Assembly (NCBI GenBank): GCA_027886175.1
Contig: JAJNNQ010000029.1
Location: 4,210,501 to 4,274,500 of the forward strand
DNA length: 64,000 nt
Direction of reading: 5' to 3'
Origin: Phylloscopus collybita
Taxonomy: Eukaryota > Chordata > Aves > Passeriformes > Phylloscopidae
The translations under genes and the position numbers were made by a program. This document shows, piece by piece, positions 26,183-36,875 of this stretch; the stretch's first letter is position 1, and every line of letters begins with the position of its first letter. The notes below the pieces were generated by a model. The model ran no database searches and was not told the origin of the DNA. It saw only the letters and a list, made by a program, of their open reading frames with translations.

Positions 26183-26325
26183 CTGTATATATGAGTTACT
26201 ATCAAATGTGGGAAGAGGAATTCCCACAGACTGGAAAGATGTCTCTTGCCTTTGCAATTTCTTTATTAATGTCTTATGGCTGTGCTTTGCATGTTGAAGA
26301 CCACCTTTGCTTGTCCATGGAAGTA
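26183..26325 (-). CDS. Possible internal exon of an unrecognised gene
   Basis: This minus-strand segment has the best donor seen in the window (TACAG|GTAAGT, reading left past 26183) and an acceptor TTATTATCCAATTTTAG ending at 26326. It is 143 nt. Two of the three frames are closed by stops, and the third is open for all 47 codons and ends in phase 0. The encoded stretch is basic in its first half (HSHKTLIKKLQRQ) and then polar with prolines (GIPLPTF). I recognise no domain. It lies about 550 bp from another candidate on the same strand (26870-27037). The junction phase fits only if an internal acceptor is used, so the link is unproven. Confidence 0.35.
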
Positions 26326-26869
26326 CTAAAATTGGATAATAAAGCTTATTGCACTTTCAACTCCTCACAAGTTATTTTTATGTTTTGAAAATTAAAATAT
26401 ACTACTGGAACAGAATTATTACGCATATAAAATGTCTTGAAAAGCTTTTCCAATTTTACAGAAAAATGTAAAACCTTTCGCCAGTATTAGAAATAACAGA
26501 TTGTTAATGGTTTCTATTGTGACCTGTGAAAGAACATGATACTGAATTTTTATTTAATATAAGGCATAAATATGCTACCCTCTATTTCCATGTTCACATG
26601 AAAGCACAGATTTTTGTAAACAACATCCAATTTTCTGCTATGATTAATGAAACCCCTTTCTGTAGCACTCATCCAGATTAACTCATGGACATCAGATGCT
26701 CATACTGCCCTACCACTTGAGCAAGAGTGCTCATTCTGAATTCATGTCCTGATCATTCTAAGAAGAGTACTCTTAAATAGCATCAAAAGTGTTGCTGCTC
26801 TTGTCTTGTTACATAGTGTATCCTTTGAAGAGACTTCACCAAAGTGCATACCCCCACATCTGGCTTACA

Positions 26870-27037
26870 CTTCTGTTTTCATTAGTGAAGCAGGATGCAT
26901 CACCCAGTCAACTTGACAGGCTGGTTCATCTCTTTTATTAGAGAGCAGAATAGTTACAGTTTCCATAGCCACCAAATTGACCCTTATTTTAAGTGGTTTA
27001 AATTCTCCAGGGCTAAAAGATAGCTCTGTGTTTTCCT
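26870..27037 (-). CDS. Possible internal exon of an unrecognised gene
   Basis: On the minus strand a TGTTCTTCTTTATTACAAG acceptor (ending at 27038) is followed by an open frame of about 55 codons, then a stop just beyond a possible donor (GAAGT|GTAAGC). The frame reads like a folded beta-rich domain (LSFSPGEFKPLKIRVNL, then ETVTILLSN and a C-Q-V-D-W segment). I do not recognise it with confidence. The donor is weak. The frame could also be the last coding exon, since a TAA follows at once. Confidence 0.35.
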
Positions 27038-27689
27038 CTTGTAATAAAGAAGAACATGTTCCTTTTAATGACGGCCATATTACACATCCTCTCAATCATT
27101 GTTACTTGGAAGCGATTACTTTAAATCAGTTTCCATGAAATAGAGGGAAAGATAAAGCAAAGATCAAGATGTAAAACTCTGATACTATGAACAAACTACT
27201 GATGAACACAGAACAAAGGAGGTGGAAGAAAAAAGAAATTATCAATTAAAGTGTATTAACCGTGATGAGACCCCAGAAGCAGTGTCAACTACCACTAACT
27301 GAGGGATCTATGTGAACAGAGAACACTTGCACATTAGAAGCAGAGGCCCATCTGAGTGTCAGGACGTGCAGCCATGAACTGCTGCATCAGGAGAGGGAAG
27401 AGGAGACCTGTACACCACGCAGTGTCATTGATCAGAGCACACAGCAATTCAGAAACAAGATCACCTTAGCTTCTGAAGTATTATTCAGCATGTAGGCTCT
27501 GTAGGTAATGTCTACCAAAACACAACACATATAGTAGGGCACAATTGCTTTTCAACATGCCAAAGGCAGATTTCTGCTAACACATCTGAGGCAAAGGTAA
27601 GATACTGAAATACTAAGAAGTCCAGGGATTTTACCACAGCAAACCAAAACCAGGGAGAAAATATATCAGACATTAAGAGAAATATGTGG

Positions 27690-28440
27690 TAGTGTGTTTA
27701 ATTTGTTAATTCAAGTTCCCTATGTTATTTCGGATCCTTTGGGTATCCCCCTCCTCCCACTTGGTACACCCTTCTACCCTAAACCATGCCCACTCCAATA
27801 TCAATCTACCTTCGATCATGCCTTTGTTCCAGATCCTTCCCTCAGTCACACCCACTGAGTTGTCTGTCTTCCCTAGACCTGCCCTTCCCTCCTCCTAAAG
27901 TGTTGTCAATCCTTCCCTAGCCTTTCCCACTCTTCTGGATTGTTCCCTATCAGTCTCTCAGTCTTCAAGGCCTTAATGGCTAAATCAGAATCGTCCCATC
28001 CCCTTGTGTTCTTTCATTGGCCCATGTATAGTACCCTCCGCCTTATGTTCCTCCCCCGTGTAACCCTTATTGGTTAATATCTGGTATCCACTCCCTGCTC
28101 ATCCCTCAGTTAAAACCCCCGTCTCCCTTTTTTTTTGGGGATTCTGGTCCCTACCATCCCATCTGGGAAAAAGCTTTCCTTGCATACAGTATACTGGAGT
28201 TCCTCCTTCCTTCTTTGCTGTTGTTCCTCAACACAGCGTATCATCTGGCCTCAGAGCAAAGAGCAGTCGCAGCCGTTGCGCTCTGCACTGCCACCTGAGC
28301 CACAGAGGGCTTGGGGGCAGCCCCTTATCTTGGCATGTTTCATGCAGCAGTCTGGGCTGGCAGAAAGGGGTCTTCCAAGAACTGCAGGCCGTGTCCGAAA
28401 CAGATTGGCAAAATTGGTGAAGTTTATCTTCATTGTCTCC
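27690..28440 (+). mobile_element. LTR-like sequence
   Basis: A C/T-rich, A-poor block unlike its AT-rich flanks, with repeated CCAAT-type boxes (TTCATTGGCCC near 28013, TTATTGGTTAA near 28067) and a TTAAAACCCCC element near 28110. A more CpG-rich segment follows to about 28310. A second copy of this arrangement, including the word TATTGGTTA and a CCTCCCC(C) stretch, occurs at 45.8-46.1 kb. That suggests a dispersed LTR family. Ends and target duplication were not found. The overlapping plus frames (28070-28443) have no known motif. Confidence 0.4.
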
Positions 28441-28444
28441 TGAT

Positions 28445-31400
28445 CCCAAGCAGCACCCTTATTAGCTCATTTGCATTGAGTGTTTTATCTTACTGCTCCC
28501 TAGCTAGGCTTAAAAGTCATGTAAATCAGCATAGAGAAGATAAAACATTTCATTGTGTGCTAATTAAGTTTACTTCATGGGAATTTTGCCTTCAATATAG
28601 GAGAGTCAGACTCACTGTTTTTGGCATGTGTGAAGTCTGCTGAAGTGCTTGCTCCACAGACCCACACTAAGGTACCATACGTAGTATTCTACTGACCCTT
28701 TTGAATCAAATAGTCATCAGAATAAAATACTGTATTATGTTTCATTATTGTGTTTTTAATATAGGATAGTATAGTCTACTACTTAGTACTTTCATATAAG
28801 ACTTCATTATATTCATATAATATTGTTAGAAAACTGGAAGAAGTTTAGCCACAATTAAGGATCCTGATTGCCATTTTGCCCTGCCTGGTCCCTCGGACAG
28901 GTCAAGAAGTGGCTACAAGGCTTGCTACCAGTTACCCACAAACAATCGCTCTTCAGGCCTCAATCATGTGGGTGTAGTGAACCCACCTACTGATGTTTGT
29001 CCTGTCTTGGAGGGAAGCAGGACTTTTGTTTGATCTTGACAATGGACTTAAAGTTGTTCTCCTATCTCTACCTATAACTAATCACACTTGTGTAGACACT
29101 GAGTTCCAGAGTGTCTATAAAAGAGAGAGAGAAAAAAATATAGTATTTCGGTTCTCTCCAGACATGCTTTCTCTTAGCTATCTTCTGGTCCACAATCAAA
29201 TTGTCATTTTAGCTCAGATTATTCTCAACTTGGGGAAGAAGCTGTCAGAGCTATTTTTTTTAGCAAGCACCATGCCTGCCCATATCACCTTGCCAATAAC
29301 TGTAGATCTGGATTGCTTTCTGTGTATTGTGTGTGTCAGGCAAAAGTGAAAATAAATACATTAGAGGTATTATAGTAGCCGAGATCACAGATTTTGAATG
29401 AAGCTGGTTGGCGCAATATTTTAGATTCACATTTTTTAAAAATAGCTGTCAAAGTTTTATGTCAATCTGTTAGCACAATGTTCAATTTATCTTTCTCCTC
29501 AGCAAGGTTGCCTGGAAACAGGGAAATAGTCTGAGAAATCTTTTTCTGAAAGTGTTGTAACACTGGAGAAATCAATATGGCCACTTCGGTTTTATTCAGA
29601 GATTTAGGACCTCTGAGATTAAAAACAAAAAAACCACCAAAACAAACAAACAAACAAACCAGAAAGAAAAAAAAAAACATCACCAAAAAACCCCACAAAA
29701 AACCAAAAACCAAACCCACTTGTAGTGATCTTAAGTACACCTTAAATAGCAATGTGGAGGTCTTTGTTCATCACACAGCAATCTGTCACTTTCACATTTG
29801 TAGTGTACACTGGTATCTCTCCTGGTGCAAGTATTAATCACATTCAAGACAGAGTTAATCTTGTAACATGCAAATTTATGGTTGACTGGCTTCACAGGGA
29901 GAAATAAAAAGCAAATTATTTGTAGCCACAAAACATGAAATTGCAGTAGAAGGTGCAGCAAGACCACAGAAGTATCTGTACCTGGAAGATAAACAGAAGT
30001 CTTATGGCCAGAGTAGCTCATTCAAGTGATGCTGCTGAAGAGACACAGACCCAGGTTTGTTGTCAGTTCATGTATTCTTTCACATCATGCTTGGCTGATA
30101 AGGGCATGTTGGCAAGGACAGGCAGCAACAGAGTGATGACGGGGGTCAGTTATATTAACAGGTCAAGGGGAGAGATGATCATCCAATGTTTTGTAGAAAC
30201 AATTCCAAACTGTGAGTATCTCATTTAACTGTGCTGAACTCTGTGCTGATGAATAATGGCCTTCAGGGAACACTTAAAAAACTTAAGCATCAGCCACTGC
30301 AAAGAGCTTTTTGAGAAAAAACAGCTAGGTTGCAGGATTTTTTCTAATGCAAAGGTTTACCAAAACTTTTATTTTTTTTTCTTTATTGGATTAAAAAGAG
30401 GTTAAAAAACCCAACACACCCTTAATTGTATGAAAAAACATAATCACACAGGTTATTTCCCTGAAATTCTTGGGACACATATATGGGTTAAAGTGTACTG
30501 GTTGATCAGGCTCCACGAGTTTTTGACAGCTGCATCTTGACACAGGTGACCCTGCTCCACACCACCCCACACTCCCTGCAGTTGTGCTCTTCTATTTTCC
30601 ACATTTCTCAGCATCTTGCCCTTGTAGACACCAGACAAGCACAAAAAATGCTGAACTATGAATATACTGAATATTAAACCGTGAATGCAATAAGCACAGG
30701 TGGATGGAAAATGTTTTGGTGGGGTCAGTTGCACCCTTGTCCAGTCAGAACTTCAGGCAGATGCAGGCCAAGCAAAAAAGAGTAGGACAGGAGTGCCTGC
30801 TGGAAGAGCAGGCTGAATGGTTTATATTGAATAATTAATATGCTGTGCTTCACTATTCTCATTCTTCACAGGTTATCTGTCAGCAGGCTCGTTATTTTCA
30901 TTTTAATTTTCTGAGGTGAAAAAAGATCCACCTTGATTTGTCAGAGATGTTTTCTGTCATCAGTGGGGACTGAGGGAGCACTTAGTATGCAGACTCACCA
31001 GTTACACAGGTGTCTTTTTACCATACAAATATGCCTGTTTTTTGTCTCCTTGCATGGAGAGTGCCATTCTTCAAAACCTGGTCCTGCTACAACTAAATTT
31101 ACTGTGGGATTACCACTGACTTGATATAAAATGTCTTGCAGTCATATGCTCAAATTGAATCAGTGCAGCATAGGTATTCACACTGAAAATAAAAACAAAG
31201 CCTCAGAGAGGAGTTTATACTTCACATACATGAATTTTCCTATGCAAAAGGTTACTTACACATGGAGGACATGACAATAAAAGCTGTAGGTCAATTCCTG
31301 CTCTTATTTATATCTGAGAAGGAGAATTGTAATTAATTTGTAGCCAAAAGTTGTTGCACTTCATGTATTTAATAGCAAAATTTGACACAAGGTACGAGGG

Positions 31401-32430
31401 CCAAAAGCCAATGTCAAGCAGCCTTTTGAGTTTTATGGCCTTCAGCTACAGCTATGATGACTCAAATAATATAACATGCAATTTCAATAACCCTGCAGGG
31501 ATGCTGTTCATGAGTAAATGCAAATTATGGTGAACTTATGCATCCCTGGAGATTTACTCAAAGAGAATACAGAGATGATTGCTTTTGGGATGAATGAAAG
31601 CTGCAGTACTCACTGTGCTATACCCACATTAGCTTCTGTGAGCAAGACATGGAGAATGATGGCAACAGAAAGAGGAGAATTGTTCTCAGAAGGATTCCAA
31701 AAGAGCTGCTCCATGGGTGAACGCTTGTCAGAGAAGCTGGGGTATCTCAAGGGCAACTTGTTTCTATGACGCTCATGCCACAAACATAAGGTATTGATCC
31801 ATACAACCCTGTAGATGTAGGCCTTGGATTTCAGCAATCCTTTCAATATAGTCTCTGCCTGCACATTGCTGTAGCACTGTTTCCAAGAGCAGTCAATTAA
31901 TGGAGAAAACTCAGCAGCTCTAATATGGACAACAGCATATGCATTCAGGTAGATAATCTTCTCCACTGACACAAATGTTCATATGCTAAGGTGCTCAAGG
32001 ATACACGGGAAATTTTAAGCGTAGGCAGAACAAGCAACAGTCATCAGGAAATTATTATCAAGTAAAATATGTGGGGGTTTTTCAGGCAAAATAATTGTAA
32101 ATTGTATTTAGTTTACAATTTACCAATGTGAGGACCACTCTGAACCTTTTTCTTAATAATGTATAATATAAATGCTAGTATTTCAGGAGGCTGGGGGTGT
32201 GTGTGTGAATTGCAGTCCCATTCACCTGACTTCCACCTCACCCCTAACCACCTACTCCCTCTAATGACCACTCTCTCTAGTCTGCTTTGTTGCTCAAGGC
32301 TGATGGGAGGGTATGCTGCAGTTTTACTCCCTGAAAGCTCCATTCACCTCACCAAAGTGTTATTACACTTGAAGATAGAGCAGTGCTAATTAATTTGAGA
32401 CAGAGACAAGTAGCTACAAAGTAAAACAGT
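28445..32430. other. Unannotated DNA
   Basis: No gene recognised. A 118-codon plus frame (28993-29349) and a 120-codon minus frame (31610-31972) have no known motif and no convincing splice context. An A/C-rich tract is listed separately. Confidence 0.5.
29623..29717. repeat. A/C-rich low-complexity tract
   Basis: CAAA, CCAAA and CCCCACAAAAAACC units. The opposite strand is T/G-rich and yields artefactual phenylalanine/glycine-rich frames. Confidence 0.9.
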
Positions 32431-32439
32431 GTCTTTTTG

Positions 32440-33060
32440 CAGTGCCTTGTCTTCGTTGTGTTTCACAAGATGGTCACCCAAAAAAGATGCCTTTCAGAGG
32501 GGCACTCAACTGTTGAAGCAGAAGGCTTTATTCAGAGGGATCTTTAATTAGAGGCTGCAAGAAATGTAGTGGTGTGGAAAGTAGCATAGAATACACTTGG
32601 GGCTGAAAGCAAAGGAGGAACTTGATCAGTGTGGCAAGATAACAGAAGAGGGATATGGGTCAGAAATTACAGAGGAGTTTTCAAGACGACCTGGTTGAGC
32701 CATTCACTGAAACCGATCTTTATACAGCCTACTTGGGATTTCTAGCCCAGGCATTACAAGTTGCATGCTAATAGGATATGGTTTTCTGGTCTGCCTAGCC
32801 ACTTGCAGGTATTTATTATGCGCAACAGGTCCGTTGTGAAGGGCTAAGAGTAGCAATGTTAAGATCAGCAAATCTGTAACTCAGACAATGTCTAAGATCT
32901 TACCATAGATTTTCATGTTTAGTCACATGGTTCCTGCATACACATGTTGTACTAAATAGTCTGAAACTCTCTGGGGAAAAAAAAAATCTTATAAAGAGAC
33001 AAGGTGGGTTTCACTGACTTATTAGCCTTCCTTCCTTAGCTAAGAACAACTAACCATTAC
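32440..33060 (-). mobile_element. Weak LTR-like sequence (antisense)
   Basis: Read on the minus strand, a TATAAAG box (near 32722) lies about 190 bases upstream of AATAAAGCCTTCTGC (near 32530), followed by about 80-90 bases of possible U5. The spacing is larger than in many LTRs, and no end pair or target duplication is convincing. It is recorded as a possibility only. Confidence 0.3.
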
Positions 33061-33539
33061 ATTTGGAGTAATTACACTTGGCCTGGTGAATGAAAAATTG
33101 CTTGTCTACATGAGGACGCCCAGTTTGAAAATCCACTGATTTCAGGAGTGCAGGGGAGGCCTTCTCCCTCACAGTGTTTCACATTCCTCTCCAAACCTCA
33201 ACTGAACATATTTTTATATTACAACAAATCTGCAGAAACAAAAAATACTGCTTTTCAAGTTGTCCATTTAATGCGAGGAGGAGGGAAATAGCCTCTTAGT
33301 ACATCTGCAGAATTTCCTTGTGTCTTCATGCTGAATGGTATTACTCTTGTTCTGATACTGAACAGGAAAGAGTGCAGAGGAGATGTAAAAAGAACTTGGA
33401 GGGTGATTGACATGCAGAAATTCAGAAAGCTGCTGTGTTCGCTTCCTCTCCCTCTGCCTCCCGTTTTATTAAGAAACTGCGAAAACTGGAGGGAACGCCA
33501 AAGATGACATCAGCACGATAGAGAACGTGCTCCCCTGCT

Positions 33540-34080
33540 CAGGCAACCTGCTGCGAGGAGCTCACTGCTGCTTTCAGGCCAGACACTAACACAGGACAGG
33601 CGCCACTACAAGAAATCACACTATTTAATTTTAACAACAGTATTCGGGAACAAAAAGCCGGCCACCGCAGCCCCCAAGTCGGTGACGCGTCCGCTTCCCC
33701 TGCGAGGGCAGGGCGCGGGCCGCAGCGGCTTCCCCGGCTCGCCTCACGGGCTTTAAAATGGCGACGGGCGGGCTGCGAAGAGGGAGGGAGCAGTGCCGGC
33801 ATGGGCGCCTGCAGACCCTCCTGACAGGGGGTGAGACTGCGCTGCCGTGAGGCGGGAGCTGGGGGAGGGCTGTATAGGTGACAAACACCTGCCCCAGGCG
33901 AAGGGCGCTCCGGGCGGCGGGGGGCGAAGAGGAAGAGCGCGACATGCAGCACTTGAAACCCTCCCTCCTCCCCCTCTTCTCTCCGCTCCGCGCCTCCTGG
34001 AGCAGCGCATGCCACAGCCAGCTGAGGAGAGTTGTTTGTGTCGGGGAAAGGCGCTGCCCAGAGAATAGTAATTGATAATT
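33540..34080. promoter_or_regulatory. CpG island, likely promoter
   Basis: This is the only host-like CpG-dense segment in the window. In 33661-33780 alone there are 17 CpGs in 120 bp, while the flanks have almost none. It carries a YY1-type motif (AAAATGGCGAC at 33755), an NRF1-like GCGCATGCC (34006) and, just upstream, a CRE-like GATGACATCAGC (33503). There is no canonical TATA box, as is usual for CpG-island promoters. It is not part of a recognised repeat. It may fire in one or both directions. Long GC-rich frames on the minus strand here (up to 182 codons) are probably not genes. Confidence 0.7.
33758..33830 (+). CDS. Possible first coding exon of an unrecognised gene
   Basis: Inside the CpG island an ATG in strong context (TTAAAATGG: A at -3, G at +4, overlapping the YY1-like motif) opens a frame beginning MATGGLRRGREQCRHGRL. 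It runs 24 codons plus one base to a good donor, GGG|GTGAGA, and the frame closes soon after if read through. YY1 sites over the start codon and a donor inside the island are typical of vertebrate first exons. I do not recognise the protein. The basic, Arg-rich start could be a mitochondrial or nuclear leader, but that is speculation. Confidence 0.35.
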
Positions 34081-34089
34081 TAAACAAAG

Positions 34090-34210
34090 TACCGGTGGTG
34101 GGTTTTTCCGGTGGGGTTCGGTTCTGTGGGGTTGGTTGGTTTGTTTGTTTGCTTGTGGTTTTGTTGGTTGTTTTGTTTTGGGTTTGATTTTTGGTTTGAA
34201 GTTTTTTTTC
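34090..34210. repeat. G/T-rich low-complexity tract
   Basis: GGTTGGTTGGTTTGTTTGTT-type units followed by TTTTGGTTTG-like units directly downstream of the CpG island. Same composition class as the A/C tracts elsewhere, on the opposite strand. Confidence 0.85.
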
Positions 34211-34434
34211 CTGTTTCCTTCAGACTTACAGACAGAAACTAATAGGCCACGTGTGATCTAATGGTACAATGGCTTTTCCTTGTTGTTATTTTTGTCTGTG
34301 ATCTTGGGAGCCCAGTAGATAATCACCCTTAAATGATACATGAGTATACCCTGCATTTGATAGCCAGAATTTAGACATGCTCATGAACAATTATTTTTGC
34401 ACTGGTTTCTCAAGGTGCTCAAGCCTGATTTGAT

Positions 34435-34720
34435 GATGAGTGGAAGGACCTGAGGGAATGGCCTGAAACTTCGTCAGGAGAGGTTTAGGCTGGATATTAG
34501 GAAAGGATTTTTCGCCCAGAGAGTGGTTGAGTACTGGAACAGGCTCCCCAGGGAAGTGGTCACAGCACCAACTTGACTGAGTTCAAAAAGATTTTTGGAC
34601 AAGGCTCTCAGCACATGGTGTGATGCTTGGGGATGGTGCTGTGCAGGGCCAGGGGTTAATTTGCTGCTTCTTGTGGGTGCTTTCCAGCTCAGCATATTCT
34701 GTCATTCTCTGAAGTCAAGG
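34435..34720 (+). mobile_element. CR1 LINE 3' fragment
   Basis: Plus-oriented CR1 3' sequence: AGGTTTAGGCTGGATATTAG, GAGTACTGGAACAGGCTCCC, GCTTGGGGATGGTG. It ends in a degenerate tail, CATATTCTGTCATTCTC. About 285 bp, 5'-truncated and non-coding. Confidence 0.85.
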
Positions 34721-35082
34721 TTGTCCATAGCACAGGTGGTTAAGATTTGTTTGCAAAAGTACAACCTTGTAACAACTGCATAGCCACCCCTTCTGGGTTT
34801 TTTTTTGGTGCAAAATGCACCATGGGACGCACAGAGGTGACATCAAGACAGCACACATCCTTGCACTCATTTCTGGTGGACTCACTACTTAAAGCTGCTG
34901 TAGCTAGAGATGGGGAAGTACGAAATATTTCTTATATCCCACTGAGCTCCATCAGGTAGGATTACTGGCTGACATCTGTTCAACTCTGTCTGGAGTCCAG
35001 ACAGCTGGCTGCCAGGCTGAAGTGTCCAATGTGGGAGACAGTCAGTCTCAACAGAAAATTTTGTGGTTGCTTATGTTCACAG

Positions 35083-35985
35083 AACCACAGAATAAACTGG
35101 AAGAGACCCACAAGGATCACTGAATATAACTGGCCCTGCACAGGACCAGCCCCTGGAATCACACTATTTGCCAGAGAACTCTGAGTGCTGTGAACACGTC
35201 CCTGGGCATCCTGTTCCAGTGCCCAGCCACTCTCTGGGTGAAGAATCTTTCTTTCTCTGATATCCAGCCTAAACCTCCCCTGATACAACTTCAGGCCTTT
35301 CCCTCAGGTCCTGTCACTGGTCACCACAGAGAAGAGATCAGTGCCTGGCCCTCCTCTTCCCCTCAAAAGGAAGTTGTAACTGCAGTGAGGTTGAGGTCTG
35401 TTCTCAGACTCCTCCAGGCTGAACAGATCAAGTGATCACACCTACTCCTTGTATGGCTCCCTCTTTACCTTAAACTAGTAATTACCTTTAATGTCTTTCT
35501 CATATTGTGACACTCAAAACTGCCCCCAGTGCTTGAGGTGAGGTTGCCCCAGCTCAGGGCAGAGCAGGACAATACCCTCCCTTGCCCAGCTGGTGATGCT
35601 GTGCCTGATGCACCCCAGGACAGGGTTGGCCCTTCTGGCTGCCAGGGCACTGCTGGCTCATGTTCAACTTGCCAGGACCCCCAGTCTGTCCATACATCCA
35701 GGGTTGCCCCATCCCAGATGCTAAATCTGGCACTTTCCCTTGAACTTTGTATGGTTGGTAATTTCCCAGGTCCTATAATTTGTGGAGGTCTCTCTGCAGG
35801 GTCTCCCTGCCCTCAAGGGAGTCAACATCTCCTGGTTTTGTATTATCTGTGAACTTAGTATCCCTTCTAGTTCTTGGTTCAGGATGTTGAAGAGCACAGG
35901 GCCTAAGATGGAGCCATCCCCAGTCTCAGCCCTGATTTGTTCCCAGACCTTGTAGCAAAGCTCCTTTTAGCTGCTGTCTTGCAGA
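35083..35985 (-). mobile_element. CR1 LINE fragment (antisense)
   Basis: A longer CR1 copy on the minus strand, opposite to the one at 34435. The left edge (CAGAACCACAGAATAAACTGG) is the complemented 3' end. Typical CR1 words follow: CATCCTGTTCCAGTGCCCAG, AGACTCCTCCAGGCTGAACA, CAGGGTTGGCCCTTCTGGCT, and GTTGAAGAGCACAGGGCC at the far end. About 900 bp of 3' UTR and neighbouring sequence survive. All frames are broken. Confidence 0.85.
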
Positions 35986-36767
35986 CCCAGGGAATTCAGC
36001 TGAAGATTGGCTTAAGTATTTTAAGTTACCGATTTCCTACCATACTTTGATCTGCCTTTCATGGATTCTGCTGCAGCTACCACCAAGGAGAAACTTCATG
36101 TGTAAATCTAGGATGGGATCCAGAGTCAAGTTCTCGTTTTGGTACAGTGTAGGGCATCTGTTACGAATTCAGCACTTGCAGCCTCTCTCTGAGACACTGA
36201 AAGAAATTATGGGAAATGAGTGGAAGGCATGCCACATACATGACCTGAGCAAGCCAGTTTATTGTCAATTAAACTGCTGTAAAAATAAGGTAGTTCATTA
36301 AATTCTAGTGATGCCAGATTTATACCACTGCAACAATTATATATTTATATATATAAGTGTATTTCTGTTTTTCTTAAGTGTGATTGATCTAAAGCTTGAA
36401 AAGGCAACTTGTCAGTTTACAGAACATTCACCGTTAATCCACAGGATGGTGCTGTTGGCATATTCTGAACGTACCACAGCAGAATATAGATGTTTCTTTA
36501 GACTGTTTAATTTAGCTAAACTTTTGTCCAGGTGGCATTGTAACTAAGGACAGAATTTAAACAAAATACATTTTTTTTCCAGGCATTCAGCCTTTCTGAA
36601 CAATAAGGGTTCTGTTCTAATTGCAATTCCGTGTATCCAGATTAGTTTTTTGCGGTTTCAGCCAGATTCATGTCATGTTATTGTTGTTTATAAGTGAAAG
36701 CTAGTGTTCTTTGGTCCAGTGCAGGACTGGACACATCCTCTGTCCTTGTCACATCTTTTGTCTTCAG

Positions 36768-36875
36768 TGTATGAAGAAGTGTGACCTGAGGGTTTTAGCT
36801 GTGGAGTCTGCCATCTGGAAAGGCTTCCATCAGTGTGAGGCTCTGTATACAGGGGAGCCAAGTGGAGGAGCCAGG
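36768..36875 (+). CDS. Possible exon of an unrecognised gene
   Basis: A strong acceptor (CACATCTTTTGTCTTCAG ending at 36767) is followed by exactly 36 codons open only in phase 0, then a moderate donor (CCAGG|GTAACC). The exon would be 108 nt, phase 0-0. The peptide contains KKCDLRVLAVESAIWKGFHQ and GEPSGGAR, and I know no matching domain. It cannot follow the CpG-island exon directly, because that one leaves phase 1. A chance match of acceptor and open frame is possible. Confidence 0.3.

Noticed and set aside
31610..31972. 120-codon minus frame
   Set aside because: No motif, no good splice sites at its edges, and another frame is open on the plus strand.
33539..34087. 182-codon minus frame in the CpG island
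   Set aside because: Pro/Arg/Ala-rich composition follows from GC-rich DNA, with no domain and several overlapping frames.
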